Origin: Fusobacterium sp.
GTDB lineage: Bacteria > Fusobacteriota > Fusobacteriia > Fusobacteriales > Fusobacteriaceae
Direction: 5' to 3'
Assembly: GCA_019410665.1 (NCBI GenBank)
Contig: DXSD01000050.1
Coordinates: forward strand, 1-14,610
Length of the DNA: 14,610 bases
The notes below the pieces were generated by a model that had not been told where the DNA came from, searched no databases, and was given only the letters and a program-made list of their open reading frames with translations. Shown here piece after piece: positions 7,604 to 13,732 of this stretch; within the stretch, counting starts at the first letter, position 1; each line of letters opens with the position of its first letter. The translations under genes were made by a program, and so were the position numbers.

Positions 7604-8630
7604 AAAAAAACTTTTTAATCCTAAAGGGATAGATACTCTCAATGAAAGAAAGATTATAAAGGGAAATAGTACCAATATATTTAATTTGAACAATGTTAAA
7701 TATGTTTGGGCTAACCATCTCTATAGAACTATGATGGGAAACTTTTGGATTCCAGAAAAAATAGATTTAACTCAAGATAGAGTAGATTACAATAATCTTA
7801 CTAGTTATGAAAAAGAGGCTTACGATGGAATACTTTCATTTTTAATTTTTCTAGATAGTATTCAAACGAATAATATTCCAAATATCTCTGACTACATAAC
7901 AGCTCCAGAGATAAATCTTATACTTTCAATTCAAACTTTCCAAGAAGCTATACATTCACAATCTTATCAATATATTATAGAATCTATCTTACCTAAAGAG
8001 ACTAGAAACTATATCTATGATAAGTGGAGAGAGGATAAAATCCTATTTGAAAGAAATAGATATATAGCTGAAATATATCAAAGTTTTTTAGATAGACCAG
8101 AAGATGATAACTTTGCTAAGGTAATAATAGCTGACTACTTATTAGAGGCTATATATTTCTATAACGGATTTAATTTTTTCTATCTGTTAGCTAGTAGAAA
8201 TAAAATGATGGGAACTTCAGATATAATAAAATTAATCAATAGAGATGAGCTATCTCATGTGGTTATCTTCCAACAGATGATAAAGGAAATTGAGAGTGAA
8301 AATCCTGATTTCTTTGATAAAAAGAGTATTTATGAGATGTTTGAGAGAGCTGTTGAGCAAGAGATTGCTTGGACAAACCATATAATAGGTGGAAATATTT
8401 TAGGAATAACAGAGAAAACAACAGAAGCTTATACAAAGTGGCTGGCTAATGAGAGATTAAAAGGAATTGGACTAAAGCCATTATATGACGGTTATGATAA
8501 AAATCCTTACAAGCACTTAGAAAGATTTGCAGATACTGAGGGAGAGGGAAATGTTAAAGCTAACTTCTTTGAAGGAACAGTTACAAGTTATAATATGAGT
8601 TCATCAGTTGAAGGTTGGGATGAGTTTTAG
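7584..8630 (+). CDS. nrdB: Ribonucleoside-diphosphate reductase, small (beta) subunit
   Basis: A ferritin-like dimetal protein that generates the radical used by NrdA. All six metal ligands of the class Ia pattern can be aligned: Asp91 (FLDSIQ), Glu121 and His124 (EAIHSQSY), Glu188 (LLEAIYF), Glu222 and His225 (RDELSHV). The radical-bearing Tyr128 is present in HSQSYQYI, so this is a tyrosyl-radical rather than a Tyr-less (class Ic) subunit. The C-terminus GWDEF is the likely docking tail for NrdA. The start is uncertain: GTG at 7584 has GAGG only 3 nt upstream, and GTG at 7596 has a 13-nt gap from the same SD. Both overlap the end of nrdA, implying translational coupling. A terminator follows about 58 nt downstream. 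Confidence 0.95.
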   Translation: MKVVVDRKKLFNPKGIDTLNERKIIKGNSTNIFNLNNVKYVWANHLYRTMMGNFWIPEKIDLTQDRVDYNNLTSYEKEAYDGILSFLIFLDSIQTNNIPNISDYITAPEINLILSIQTFQEAIHSQSYQYIIESILPKETRNYIYDKWREDKILFERNRYIAEIYQSFLDRPEDDNFAKVIIADYLLEAIYFYNGFNFFYLLASRNKMMGTSDIIKLINRDELSHVVIFQQMIKEIESENPDFFDKKSIYEMFERAVEQEIAWTNHIIGGNILGITEKTTEAYTKWLANERLKGIGLKPLYDGYDKNPYKHLERFADTEGEGNVKANFFEGTVTSYNMSSSVEGWDEF

Positions 8631-8641
8631 AGGGATCTATC

Positions 8642-8670
8642 TTGATTTTTTTTTAATATTATTATATAAT
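8642..8670 (+). promoter_or_regulatory. Possible promoter between nrdB and the DUF218 gene
   Basis: TTGATT (8642-8647) and a perfect TATAAT (8665-8670) are 17 nt apart. In such A+T-rich DNA a chance match is possible. The predicted start, near 8677, lies upstream of the terminator hairpin at 8688, so any transcript for the downstream gene from here must read through it. Confidence 0.45.
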
Positions 8671-8687
8671 TGAGTTATAAAATTGAA

Positions 8688-8714
8688 GAGCTACCTTTTT
8701 AGGTAGCTTTTTTT
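8688..8714 (+). terminator. Terminator after the nrd operon
   Basis: AGCTACCT pairs with AGGTAGCT around a TTTT loop, followed by seven Ts. A flanking G-T pair extends the stem. It ends only 17 nt before the DUF218 gene start, so it also lies in any leader made from the upstream TATAAT promoter. Confidence 0.85.
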
Positions 8715-8731
8715 CTAAAACAGGGGGTATT

Positions 8732-9490
8732 ATGTTTATAATAGAGAAAATTATATCTTTAACTTTACTATCTCCTTTACCAATAATTATTATTTTGATA
8801 TTTATAGGTTTGGGGAATCTTTTTAAAAAGAGAAAAAAATCAGGATTGTTGTTAATTATAATTGGAATATTTTTATACATGGCTTCTAGTGATGTGTTTA
8901 TTGATAAAAGACTATATAAATTAGAAAATACCTATTCTGTTATCTCTGATGAGAGTTTGGAGAAGGGACAAGCTTATGTTCTTTTAGGTGGAGGAATAAT
9001 TACTACTACTGGAGAGGGAAATATTCCTGGATTGAACCCCTCAGTTAGAATTATGAAAACTGCTGAATATTATAGAAAATATCCTAAGAAAATATATATT
9101 TCTGGTGGATCTCCTCTTCAAAATCAAGAGAGTGAGAGTTCTGTTTATGCTAAGGAGTTAGTAGCTTTAGGAGTTAATCCTGAAGATATAATTATGGAGG
9201 AGGAGAGTAGAAATACTGGAGAAAATGCTCTTTTCATAAAGGAATATTTAGAGAAGAATGAGCAAAAAAGCGTAGTTTTAATAACTTCTGCATCTCATAT
9301 GAAAAGAAGTGTCTATGTTTTTGAAAAATATTTAGAGGGAGTAGAGATAATACCAGCACCATGTAATTTTTTAGCTTCAAGAGAGAAGGAGAACAGTTTT
9401 TATTACATACCAAAATACTATAATTTCTTAAAATTTCAAACTTGGGTATGGGAAAGTATAGGAAATCTCTATTATAGATTAAGATATTAG
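8732..9490 (+). CDS. Membrane-anchored DUF218 (YdcF/SanA/ElyC-like) protein
   Basis: Two hydrophobic helices at about 8-29 and 38-52, separated by a basic stretch (KKRKKS), anchor the N-terminus in the inner membrane. The soluble DUF218 domain (about 79-235) has the family signatures AYVLLGGGI (81-89), YISGGSP (122-128), the acidic/Asn motif EEESRNTGENA (156-166) and VVLITSASHMKRS (181-193). Relatives such as SanA and ElyC affect envelope barrier function and peptidoglycan precursor metabolism, but no reaction is firmly established, so the function is a family guess. AGGGGG lies 4 nt upstream of the ATG. It stands alone between the nrd terminator and a convergent rubredoxin gene, with a palindromic repeat starting at its stop codon. 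Confidence 0.88.
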   Translation: MFIIEKIISLTLLSPLPIIIILIFIGLGNLFKKRKKSGLLLIIIGIFLYMASSDVFIDKRLYKLENTYSVISDESLEKGQAYVLLGGGIITTTGEGNIPGLNPSVRIMKTAEYYRKYPKKIYISGGSPLQNQESESSVYAKELVALGVNPEDIIMEEESRNTGENALFIKEYLEKNEQKSVVLITSASHMKRSVYVFEKYLEGVEIIPAPCNFLASREKENSFYYIPKYYNFLKFQTWVWESIGNLYYRLRY

Positions 9491-9614
9491 TAATTATTTA
9501 GATAAACCATTAATTAAAGAAAACTTAAAGAATTGTGTAAGTTATAAAAAGAAGAGACTTTTGCAATTTAAGAATTTGCAAGAGTCCCTTCTTAGAACAA
9601 TTCTTAGTTTTCTT
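9491..9614 (+). repeat. Palindromic interspersed repeat, copy B
   Basis: It fills the gap between two convergent genes. The outer arms 9517-9536 and 9597-9614 are inverted copies of each other apart from a 2-nt indel (AAGAAAACT..AAGAATTGT). The inner stem 9551-9566 with 9576-9591 is nearly perfect over 16 bp (GAAG.GACT.TTGCAA). The arms match copy A at 4908-5031 read in the opposite orientation, but the centre differs, and the right outer part of copy A is missing here, where the rubredoxin gene ends. Its long hairpin, flanked by T-rich sequence on the plus strand and by AAAGAAAAC on the other, could also act as a bidirectional terminator for the convergent genes. Confidence 0.65.
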
Positions 9615-9623
9615 TTATTTTAA

Positions 9624-9965
9624 TTAAAATTTCATTTTAGAGAAATGATCTTTTCCAGCTCCACAAGGAGGACAAACCCAATCTTCTGCTACTTCAGCAA
9701 AGGAAGTTCCAGCAGGGATACCATGCTCAGGATCTCCAACAGCAGGATCATAAACATAACCACAAACCTCGCAGATATATAGATCTTTATCAGCTGTATT
9801 GTGTTCAACTACTGGAGAAAAATGATCTTTTGAAACTCCACAAGGTGGACAGAACCAATCTTCAGGTAGTTTTTCAAAAGGAGTTCCAGCAGGAATACCA
9901 TGCTCAGGATCTCCAATAGTAGGATCATAAATATAGCCACAAACTTCACATAAATACTTTTTCAT
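9624..9965 (-). CDS. Tandem two-domain rubredoxin
   Basis: A small cytoplasmic iron electron carrier with two complete rubredoxin domains. Domain 1 binds Fe through Cys6-X2-Cys9 and Cys39-X2-Cys42, domain 2 through Cys65-X2-Cys68 and Cys98-X2-Cys101. Each repeats the CEVCGY.YDP..GDPEHGIPAGT and EDW.CPPCG..KDHFS pattern, and the two are near-identical over most of their length, so the gene arose by internal duplication that is visible in the DNA too. A linker of about 12 residues separates them. Most rubredoxins are single domains of about 52 residues. GGAGG sits 6 nt before the ATG. It follows the cyclic-nucleotide-fold gene by 36 nt in the same direction, so they may be co-transcribed. Likely roles are oxygen or peroxide detoxification or reductase partners, but no partner gene is adjacent. 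Confidence 0.95.
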   Translation of the reverse strand: MKKYLCEVCGYIYDPTIGDPEHGIPAGTPFEKLPEDWFCPPCGVSKDHFSPVVEHNTADKDLYICEVCGYVYDPAVGDPEHGIPAGTSFAEVAEDWVCPPCGAGKDHFSKMKF

Positions 9966-10001
9966 TATAAACCTCCAACATTTTAAATTTCTATATCTTA
10001 A

Positions 10002-10475
10002 TTATACAATATCTACTTCTGATTTTTCAATAAATTTATTTGTAAGAAAACAGTTATATCTACAAATCTCCCTAGTTATATTTAGAAGAAACTTAATAAA
10101 AAGTAGGTGATCTACCTTTGAAAGTTTATGAAAGGAAAATTTTGATATTTTTAGAAGAGTAACCTCATTTAAAGCTACACAATCTCCTAAATTAGATGTG
10201 ATACCTAAAAAGGCAATCTGTCCAAAAGAGTCACCAGGATAATAGTTCTTTAAAGTATAATCTTTATTGTTGTGATGACATATCACAGAGGTTTCCCCCT
10301 CTTCTAGAATATATATTCCCTCTGGAGAAGAGTTTTGAGAAAATATCTTTTCTCCCTTTGAGTATCTTTCTCTTTGCACATACTCTAAAATTTTTTCTAT
10401 CTCTTCCCTAGTAAGAGCTCCAAAAATTGCTATCTTATTTTTTAAATCTTCATTAATAAAAATTTTTTCACACAT
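10002..10475 (-). CDS. Stand-alone cyclic-nucleotide-binding-fold (CRP sensor-like) protein
   Basis: A 157-residue protein whose central part (about 15-125) is a cNMP-binding beta-barrel: IFGALTREEIEKIL, YSKGEKIFSQNSSPEGIYILEEGETSV, and the phosphate-cassette-like PGDSFGQIAFLG (80-91). The usual GE(L/I)A acidic residue is Gln, and the conserved Arg of cAMP-binding members is not seen after it, so classical cAMP binding is doubtful. No helix-turn-helix follows: the protein ends about 30 residues after the barrel in a helix. It is therefore not a complete CRP/FNR regulator and more likely a sensor or partner subunit. The SD is GGGGGG, 5 nt before the ATG. It precedes the rubredoxin gene in the same orientation. 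Function unknown. Confidence 0.8.
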   Translation of the reverse strand: MCEKIFINEDLKNKIAIFGALTREEIEKILEYVQRERYSKGEKIFSQNSSPEGIYILEEGETSVICHHNNKDYTLKNYYPGDSFGQIAFLGITSNLGDCVALNEVTLLKISKFSFHKLSKVDHLLFIKFLLNITREICRYNCFLTNKFIEKSEVDIV

Positions 10476-10541
10476 AAAATCCCCCCTACATGTAATATAT
10501 TCTACCTAAAATAAAAAAATCCTTTTTTAAATTTATTTTAC

Positions 10542-10570
10542 TTGAATAGTAGCTATTAAGATGTTACAAT
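10542..10570 (+). promoter_or_regulatory. Promoter of the L,D-transpeptidase/lipoprotein operon
   Basis: TTGAAT (10542-10547) and TACAAT (10565-10570) are exactly 17 nt apart, with an extended -10 TG one base before TACAAT (ATGTTACAAT). The predicted start near 10577 gives a leader of about 28 nt. Confidence 0.72.
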
Positions 10571-10604
10571 TATACATAAAGAAACAAAGAAAATAGGAGA
10601 AGAT

Positions 10605-11768
10605 ATGAGATATTTAAAAATTTTATTTTGCCACTTTTTTATAATAACTACATTGTTAGCATTTAAAGGACAAGAGGAATGGTCGACAGTAGCTGTATAT
10701 GATAATAAAATTCCTGAAAATATAATTGTAAATGAAAAATATAATGAACACCCAGAAGTTTTGGACTATGTGTTCGTAAGAGCAAGAGTTGCCAATATGA
10801 GAGAGTTCCCAAATACAAAGGGAAAAATTATAGGGAAATACAATTATGATACTAAGTTAAAAGCTTTAAAGAAAGTATTATATTATGGAAACTCATGGTA
10901 TTATGTAGAGGATTCTCAAGGGAATAAAGGATATATATCTGCTAATCTTGTGAGAAAAAGAGGGTTTAGATTCCAAAAAGCTTTAGATAAGATTGAGGAG
11001 TTAGAGAACTTTATTGCTAGTGAAAGAGAGTTAGGAAGAGAGATTGTAAGTACAAACTCTTATATTCCTAATCCAAATAACCAAAATTTCAAAAGAGAAA
11101 AAGATAAGTATGGAACAACTTTAGATCAAAGTAGTGTAGCAAATTCTGTTATAGATAATGAAGAGATATATATTCCAGATAGATCAATACTTTCAATAAT
11201 AGAAAAAGGAGAGAAAACTTCTAAAATAAAAGTTGCAAGTATTCCAGAAGAATTGATTATACCTAACTCATCACTTTCTAGAAATCCTAAGGTGGCTAAG
11301 AGTTTTTCTAAGGTAGTTGCTATTGATGTAGCAAATCAAAATATGATGATTTTTGAAAAAAATAGTGATAATAAGTGGGAGATTATCTCTTATGTATATA
11401 GTAAAACTGGAATTGAGAGTAAATTAGGTTTTGAAACACCAAAGGGATTCTTTATAGCTCCTATGGCAAAATATATTATGCCATATAATAGTGAAACAGG
11501 AGATAGAGAAGGGTATGCGAGATATGCTATAAGATTTTCTGGTGGAGGATATTTACATGGGACACCAATTAACTATGATGAAGAGATAAACAAAGAGTTT
11601 TTTATGAAACAGAAGGAAAAAACATTGGGAACTTTTACTGGAACTAGAAAATGTATAAGAACAACTGAAGAACATGCTAAATTTCTTTTTGATTGGGTAG
11701 TAGAGAAACCTAACAATAAGAAAAATGAGCAAAGACCTGATGAAAACATAATGTTTGTAATATTTTAG
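10605..11768 (+). CDS. Exported SH3-domain L,D-transpeptidase (YkuD-like)
   Basis: It is a likely periplasmic enzyme that cross-links peptidoglycan or attaches protein to it. The N-terminus has a hydrophobic signal segment (about 4-20) and no lipobox. A bacterial SH3-type domain follows at about 56-117 (VRARVANMREFPNTKGKII ... WYYVEDSQGNKGYISANLV), probably wall-binding. A Ser/Asn-rich linker leads to a YkuD-type domain (about 236-387) with the conserved His in GGGYLHGTP (His318) and the catalytic Cys350 in TGTRKCIRTTEEHAKFLFDW. The usual SHGC(V/I)R active-site sequence is changed to TRKCIR: Cys and Arg stay, Ser-His-Gly does not. The start has AGGAGA 4 nt upstream. It is the first gene of an operon with an OmpA-like lipoprotein 12 nt downstream, which supports an envelope role. 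The exact bond formed is not known. Confidence 0.85.
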   Translation: MRYLKILFCHFFIITTLLAFKGQEEWSTVAVYDNKIPENIIVNEKYNEHPEVLDYVFVRARVANMREFPNTKGKIIGKYNYDTKLKALKKVLYYGNSWYYVEDSQGNKGYISANLVRKRGFRFQKALDKIEELENFIASERELGREIVSTNSYIPNPNNQNFKREKDKYGTTLDQSSVANSVIDNEEIYIPDRSILSIIEKGEKTSKIKVASIPEELIIPNSSLSRNPKVAKSFSKVVAIDVANQNMMIFEKNSDNKWEIISYVYSKTGIESKLGFETPKGFFIAPMAKYIMPYNSETGDREGYARYAIRFSGGGYLHGTPINYDEEINKEFFMKQKEKTLGTFTGTRKCIRTTEEHAKFLFDWVVEKPNNKKNEQRPDENIMFVIF

Positions 11769-11780
11769 AAGAGGTGAAAC

Positions 11781-12341
11781 ATGAAGAAAATTTTATTTAG
11801 TTTAGGAATTATGGGAGTGTTACTTACAGGCTGTACATCTACTGAGGGAAATCTTAAAGAGATAACAATTATTGAGAGTGCTCCTCAATATGTATTAGAA
11901 GATGTAGAAGTAGAGCAAAAACCACTAGAAGATATAATTGTATTCAATGAGCAAGGGGTAGTGATAAGAAAGGAGAATGGAAATTTAATTCTCTCTATGT
12001 CAGAAGATATACTATTTGATTTTGATAGTTACTCAGTAAAAAATAGTGTGAAGGATAGTTTAGATGGGTTAGCTAAAGCTTTAAAAGAGAATAGAGATAT
12101 AAAATTAAAAATAGATGGACATACTGATTTTATTGGAACAGAACAGTATAACTATAATCTTTCTTTAAAAAGAGCTAACTCTATTAAAAATTACTTAGTA
12201 ACTAAAGGAGTAAATAAAAATAATATTTCAATAGAGGGACATGGGAAACAAAATCCGGTAGCTACTAATAAAACAGAGGAAGGAAGAGCTAAAAATAGAA
12301 GGGTAGAATTTATTATCTCTAGAGATGAGGTAGTTTTTTAG
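11781..12341 (+). CDS. OmpA-like peptidoglycan-binding lipoprotein (Pal-like)
   Basis: A lipoprotein: signal peptide MKKILFSLGIMGVLLTGC with the lipobox LTGC, so Cys18 is lipidated. After a short linker an OmpA C-terminal domain runs from about 66 to 182, with LFDFDSYSVK, GHTDFIGTEQYNYNLSLKRA and GHGKQNPVATNKTEEGRAKNRRVEF. Asp116 and an Arg of NRRVE are the expected diaminopimelate (or lanthionine) contacts. It would tether the outer membrane to peptidoglycan. It is preceded by GAGGTGA close to the ATG, in one operon with the L,D-transpeptidase. Its stop TAG overlaps the GTG start of the alkyltransferase. Pal of the Tol system is similar, but no tol genes are here, so I do not name it pal. 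Confidence 0.92.
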   Translation: MKKILFSLGIMGVLLTGCTSTEGNLKEITIIESAPQYVLEDVEVEQKPLEDIIVFNEQGVVIRKENGNLILSMSEDILFDFDSYSVKNSVKDSLDGLAKALKENRDIKLKIDGHTDFIGTEQYNYNLSLKRANSIKNYLVTKGVNKNNISIEGHGKQNPVATNKTEEGRAKNRRVEFIISRDEVVF

Positions 12342-12799
12342 TGAGATATTTGTTAAGGTATAACTCTCCAATTGGAGAGTTATATTTAATTGAAGAGGAT
12401 AACCATTTAGTAGAGATAAGTTTTTCTCCTATTCTTAATGAAGTTATAGAAAAAGAAACAAAGTTTCTACTTAAATGTAAAACTGAACTTAATGAGTATT
12501 TTGAAAAAAGGAGAAAAGAGTTTAGCATACCATTGAGATTCTATGGAACTGAATTTCAAAAGAAAGTTTGGAATGCTCTTTTGGAAATTCCTTATGGAGA
12601 GAAAAGAAGCTATAAAGATATAGCTATTATAGTTAATAATCCCAAGGGAAGTAGAGCTGTGGGAATGGCTAATAATAAAAATCCTCTTCCTATTGTTGTC
12701 CCTTGTCATAGAGTTATTGGTTCAAATAAAAAATTAGTAGGTTATGCTGGTGGTTTAGATAAGAAGGTATTCCTTTTAGAGTTGGAAAATGAAGATTAG
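12341..12799 (+). CDS. ogt: Methylated-DNA--protein-cysteine methyltransferase (O6-alkylguanine repair)
   Basis: A suicide repair enzyme that removes alkyl groups from O6-guanine (and O4-thymine) onto its own cysteine. The active site IVVPCHRVIG is intact (Cys122, His123, Arg124). GSRAVGMANNKNPLP (103-117) supplies the Arg finger (Arg105) and the DNA-contact helix, and YAGGLDKK (135-142) follows. The 152 residues match the single-domain Ogt/MGMT type without an Ada regulatory domain. The start is GTG, overlapping the preceding stop (TAGTG), with GAGGT 9 nt upstream inside the lipoprotein gene, so translation is coupled to it. A perfect 26-bp palindrome lies at codons 7-15. Confidence 0.93.
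   Translation: MRYLLRYNSPIGELYLIEEDNHLVEISFSPILNEVIEKETKFLLKCKTELNEYFEKRRKEFSIPLRFYGTEFQKKVWNALLEIPYGEKRSYKDIAIIVNNPKGSRAVGMANNKNPLPIVVPCHRVIGSNKKLVGYAGGLDKKVFLLELENED
12359..12384 (+). repeat. Perfect 26-bp palindrome inside the ogt coding region
   Basis: TATAACTCTCCAA is followed directly by its exact reverse complement TTGGAGAGTTATA. In RNA the stem extends outward by two G-U pairs and one A-U pair. It begins 18 nt after the ogt GTG start. It could be a hairpin that affects ogt translation or an operator, but the Ser-Pro-Ile-Gly-Glu-Leu-Tyr codons it holds are also typical of the family, so part of the symmetry may be coding coincidence. Confidence 0.75.
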
Positions 12800-12802
12800 A
12801 TG

Positions 12803-12831
12803 TTGAAAAAAAAAGAATAAAATGATATAAT
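12803..12831 (+). promoter_or_regulatory. Promoter of the rhodanese gene
   Basis: TTGAAA (12803-12808) and a perfect TATAAT (12826-12831) are exactly 17 nt apart, with an extended -10 TG (TGATATAAT). It begins 4 nt after the ogt stop and no terminator separates the genes, so readthrough from the upstream operon is also possible. Confidence 0.82.
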
Positions 12832-12873
12832 TCTTGAGTAAAAACATCAACTTTCAATTTTAAAGGAGGAACC

Positions 12874-13224
12874 ATGCTTAATGTATTTCAATATAATATA
12901 GAAAAAGAGGGATTATCATATCAAATAATATCACAAGAAAAAGCCAAAGAGATGATGGAAAAATCAAATGGGCATGTAATCTTAGATGTTAGAACTGAGA
13001 GTGAATACAATAAAGGACATATAAAAGGAGCAATAAATATTCCTAATGAAGAGATAGGTCATCAAGAGATAAAAGCTCTTACAGATAAGAACCAAACAAT
13101 ACTTGTCTACTGTCGTAGTGGAAATAGAAGTAAACAGGCAGCAAGTAAATTAGCTGTATTAGGATATAATAGTATCTATGAATTTGGTGGAATTTTATCA
13201 TGGGAGTATGGAATAACTAAATAA
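12874..13224 (+). CDS. Single-domain rhodanese (sulfurtransferase-like)
   Basis: A 116-residue protein with one rhodanese domain (about 17-113) after a short N-terminal lead with no signal peptide. The first signature is VILDVRTESEYNKGHIKGAINIP (35-57). The active-site loop is YCRSGNRSKQAASKL with catalytic Cys80, a six-residue CRSGNR loop typical of sulfane-sulfur transfer (GlpE/PspE type). The C-terminal signature is FGGILSWEYG. It may carry persulfide sulfur for cysteine, tRNA-thiolation or detoxification pathways, but no sulfur gene is next to it. AAAGGAGG lies about 6 nt before the ATG. It is transcribed on its own from a strong upstream promoter. Confidence 0.93.
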   Translation: MLNVFQYNIEKEGLSYQIISQEKAKEMMEKSNGHVILDVRTESEYNKGHIKGAINIPNEEIGHQEIKALTDKNQTILVYCRSGNRSKQAASKLAVLGYNSIYEFGGILSWEYGITK

Positions 13225-13258
13225 AAAAATAATTTCATAATAATTTAAAATAAAAAAA

Positions 13259-13287
13259 TTGACAGCTTGTATAAAATATTGTATAAT
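13259..13287 (+). promoter_or_regulatory. Perfect consensus promoter of the small lipoprotein gene
   Basis: TTGACA (13259-13264) and TATAAT (13282-13287) match the vegetative consensus at all 12 positions with exactly 17 nt between them. The predicted start near 13294 gives a leader of only about 22 nt that carries the GAGGAG SD. The perfection implies strong constitutive transcription unless repressed. Confidence 0.88.
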
Positions 13288-13315
13288 AAATAATATTTGT
13301 ATGAGGAGTGATCTT

Positions 13316-13633
13316 ATGAAAAAAATTATTAAGTTAGGAATATTATCTCTTTCTTTTTTATTACTTATAGGATGTACAAATACAGAACCAAAAAAAGAGA
13401 AAACAACAGCAGAAAAGACAGCTTTCTTATTAGATGTTCTTGTAGCTTCAGCTATATATAATGAAACAAACTTTGGTGCAGGAAAGGAGTTTATAAATAC
13501 GACTTCTAAAACAAATAGCCAAAGTGTGTCTACAACGAATTTTACATCTGAGGGAATGGTAACTAATACTGTTACAACTTCTAAAACAAAGAGTAGAAGC
13601 GAAGGTTTTGGATTTGGGATAGGGAATTGGTAG
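13316..13633 (+). CDS. Small lipoprotein of unknown function
   Basis: A 105-residue precursor with a clear lipoprotein signal: basic MKKIIK, a hydrophobic core, and lipobox LIGC, so Cys20 is lipidated. The mature part has a charged stretch (about 21-35), a short hydrophobic helix TAFLLDVLVASAIY (35-48), then a Ser/Thr/Asn-rich region (about 60-95) with repeated T-S-K-T units, ending in GFGFGIGNW. No family is recognised. The start is taken at 13316 because GAGGAG lies 7 nt upstream; an earlier in-frame TTG at 13259 falls inside the -35 box. A terminator closes the gene, and a CRISPR array begins within that terminator's T-run. I see nothing linking the protein to CRISPR function. Small envelope or stress-related lipoprotein is only a guess. 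Confidence 0.85.
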   Translation: MKKIIKLGILSLSFLLLIGCTNTEPKKEKTTAEKTAFLLDVLVASAIYNETNFGAGKEFINTTSKTNSQSVSTTNFTSEGMVTNTVTTSKTKSRSEGFGFGIGNW

Positions 13634-13660
13634 ATAAAATTTAATTGAGATAGATTTGAG

Positions 13661-13702
13661 AGGAAAAACTTTATTTAGATAAGTAAGGTTTTTCCTTTTT
13701 AT
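13661..13702 (+). terminator. Terminator of the small lipoprotein gene
   Basis: AGGAAAAAC pairs with GTTTTTCCT (13661-13669 and 13688-13696). The stem continues inward through two G-T and five A-T pairs to a 4-nt AGAT loop, about 16 bp in all. A T-run follows (13696-13700) on the plus strand. The end of this structure overlaps the start of the outermost CRISPR repeat. Confidence 0.8.
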
Positions 13703-13732
13703 TTTACTTAAATTTTACAAGGGTACTAAAAC
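13696..13732 (-). repeat. Degenerate outermost CRISPR repeat (leader-distal end)
   Basis: Compared with the other repeats this one has TTTTATTTTACTT where they read TTTTATCTTACTT, an inserted G (CAAGGGTAC for CAAGGTAC), and T for A at its first base. All the complete repeats further right are otherwise identical. Degeneration marks the oldest end of an array, so the leader should be on the right. Confidence 0.85.

Noticed and set aside
10002..10475. CRP/FNR-family transcription regulator
   Set aside because: No helix-turn-helix follows the cNMP-like barrel, and the cAMP-contact Glu/Arg pattern is missing.
13259..13315. TTG start giving a longer small lipoprotein
   Set aside because: The codon is part of the -35 box and precedes the likely transcription start; the lipoprotein signal begins at 13316 with its own SD.
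13670..13690. AGATAAGTAAGG in the lipoprotein terminator as a tracrRNA anti-repeat
   Set aside because: It shares only the short AAGTAAG with the repeat and lacks the GGTACTAAAAC needed to pair with the crRNA 5' end; it is explained as one arm of the terminator. No other anti-repeat was found in the window.
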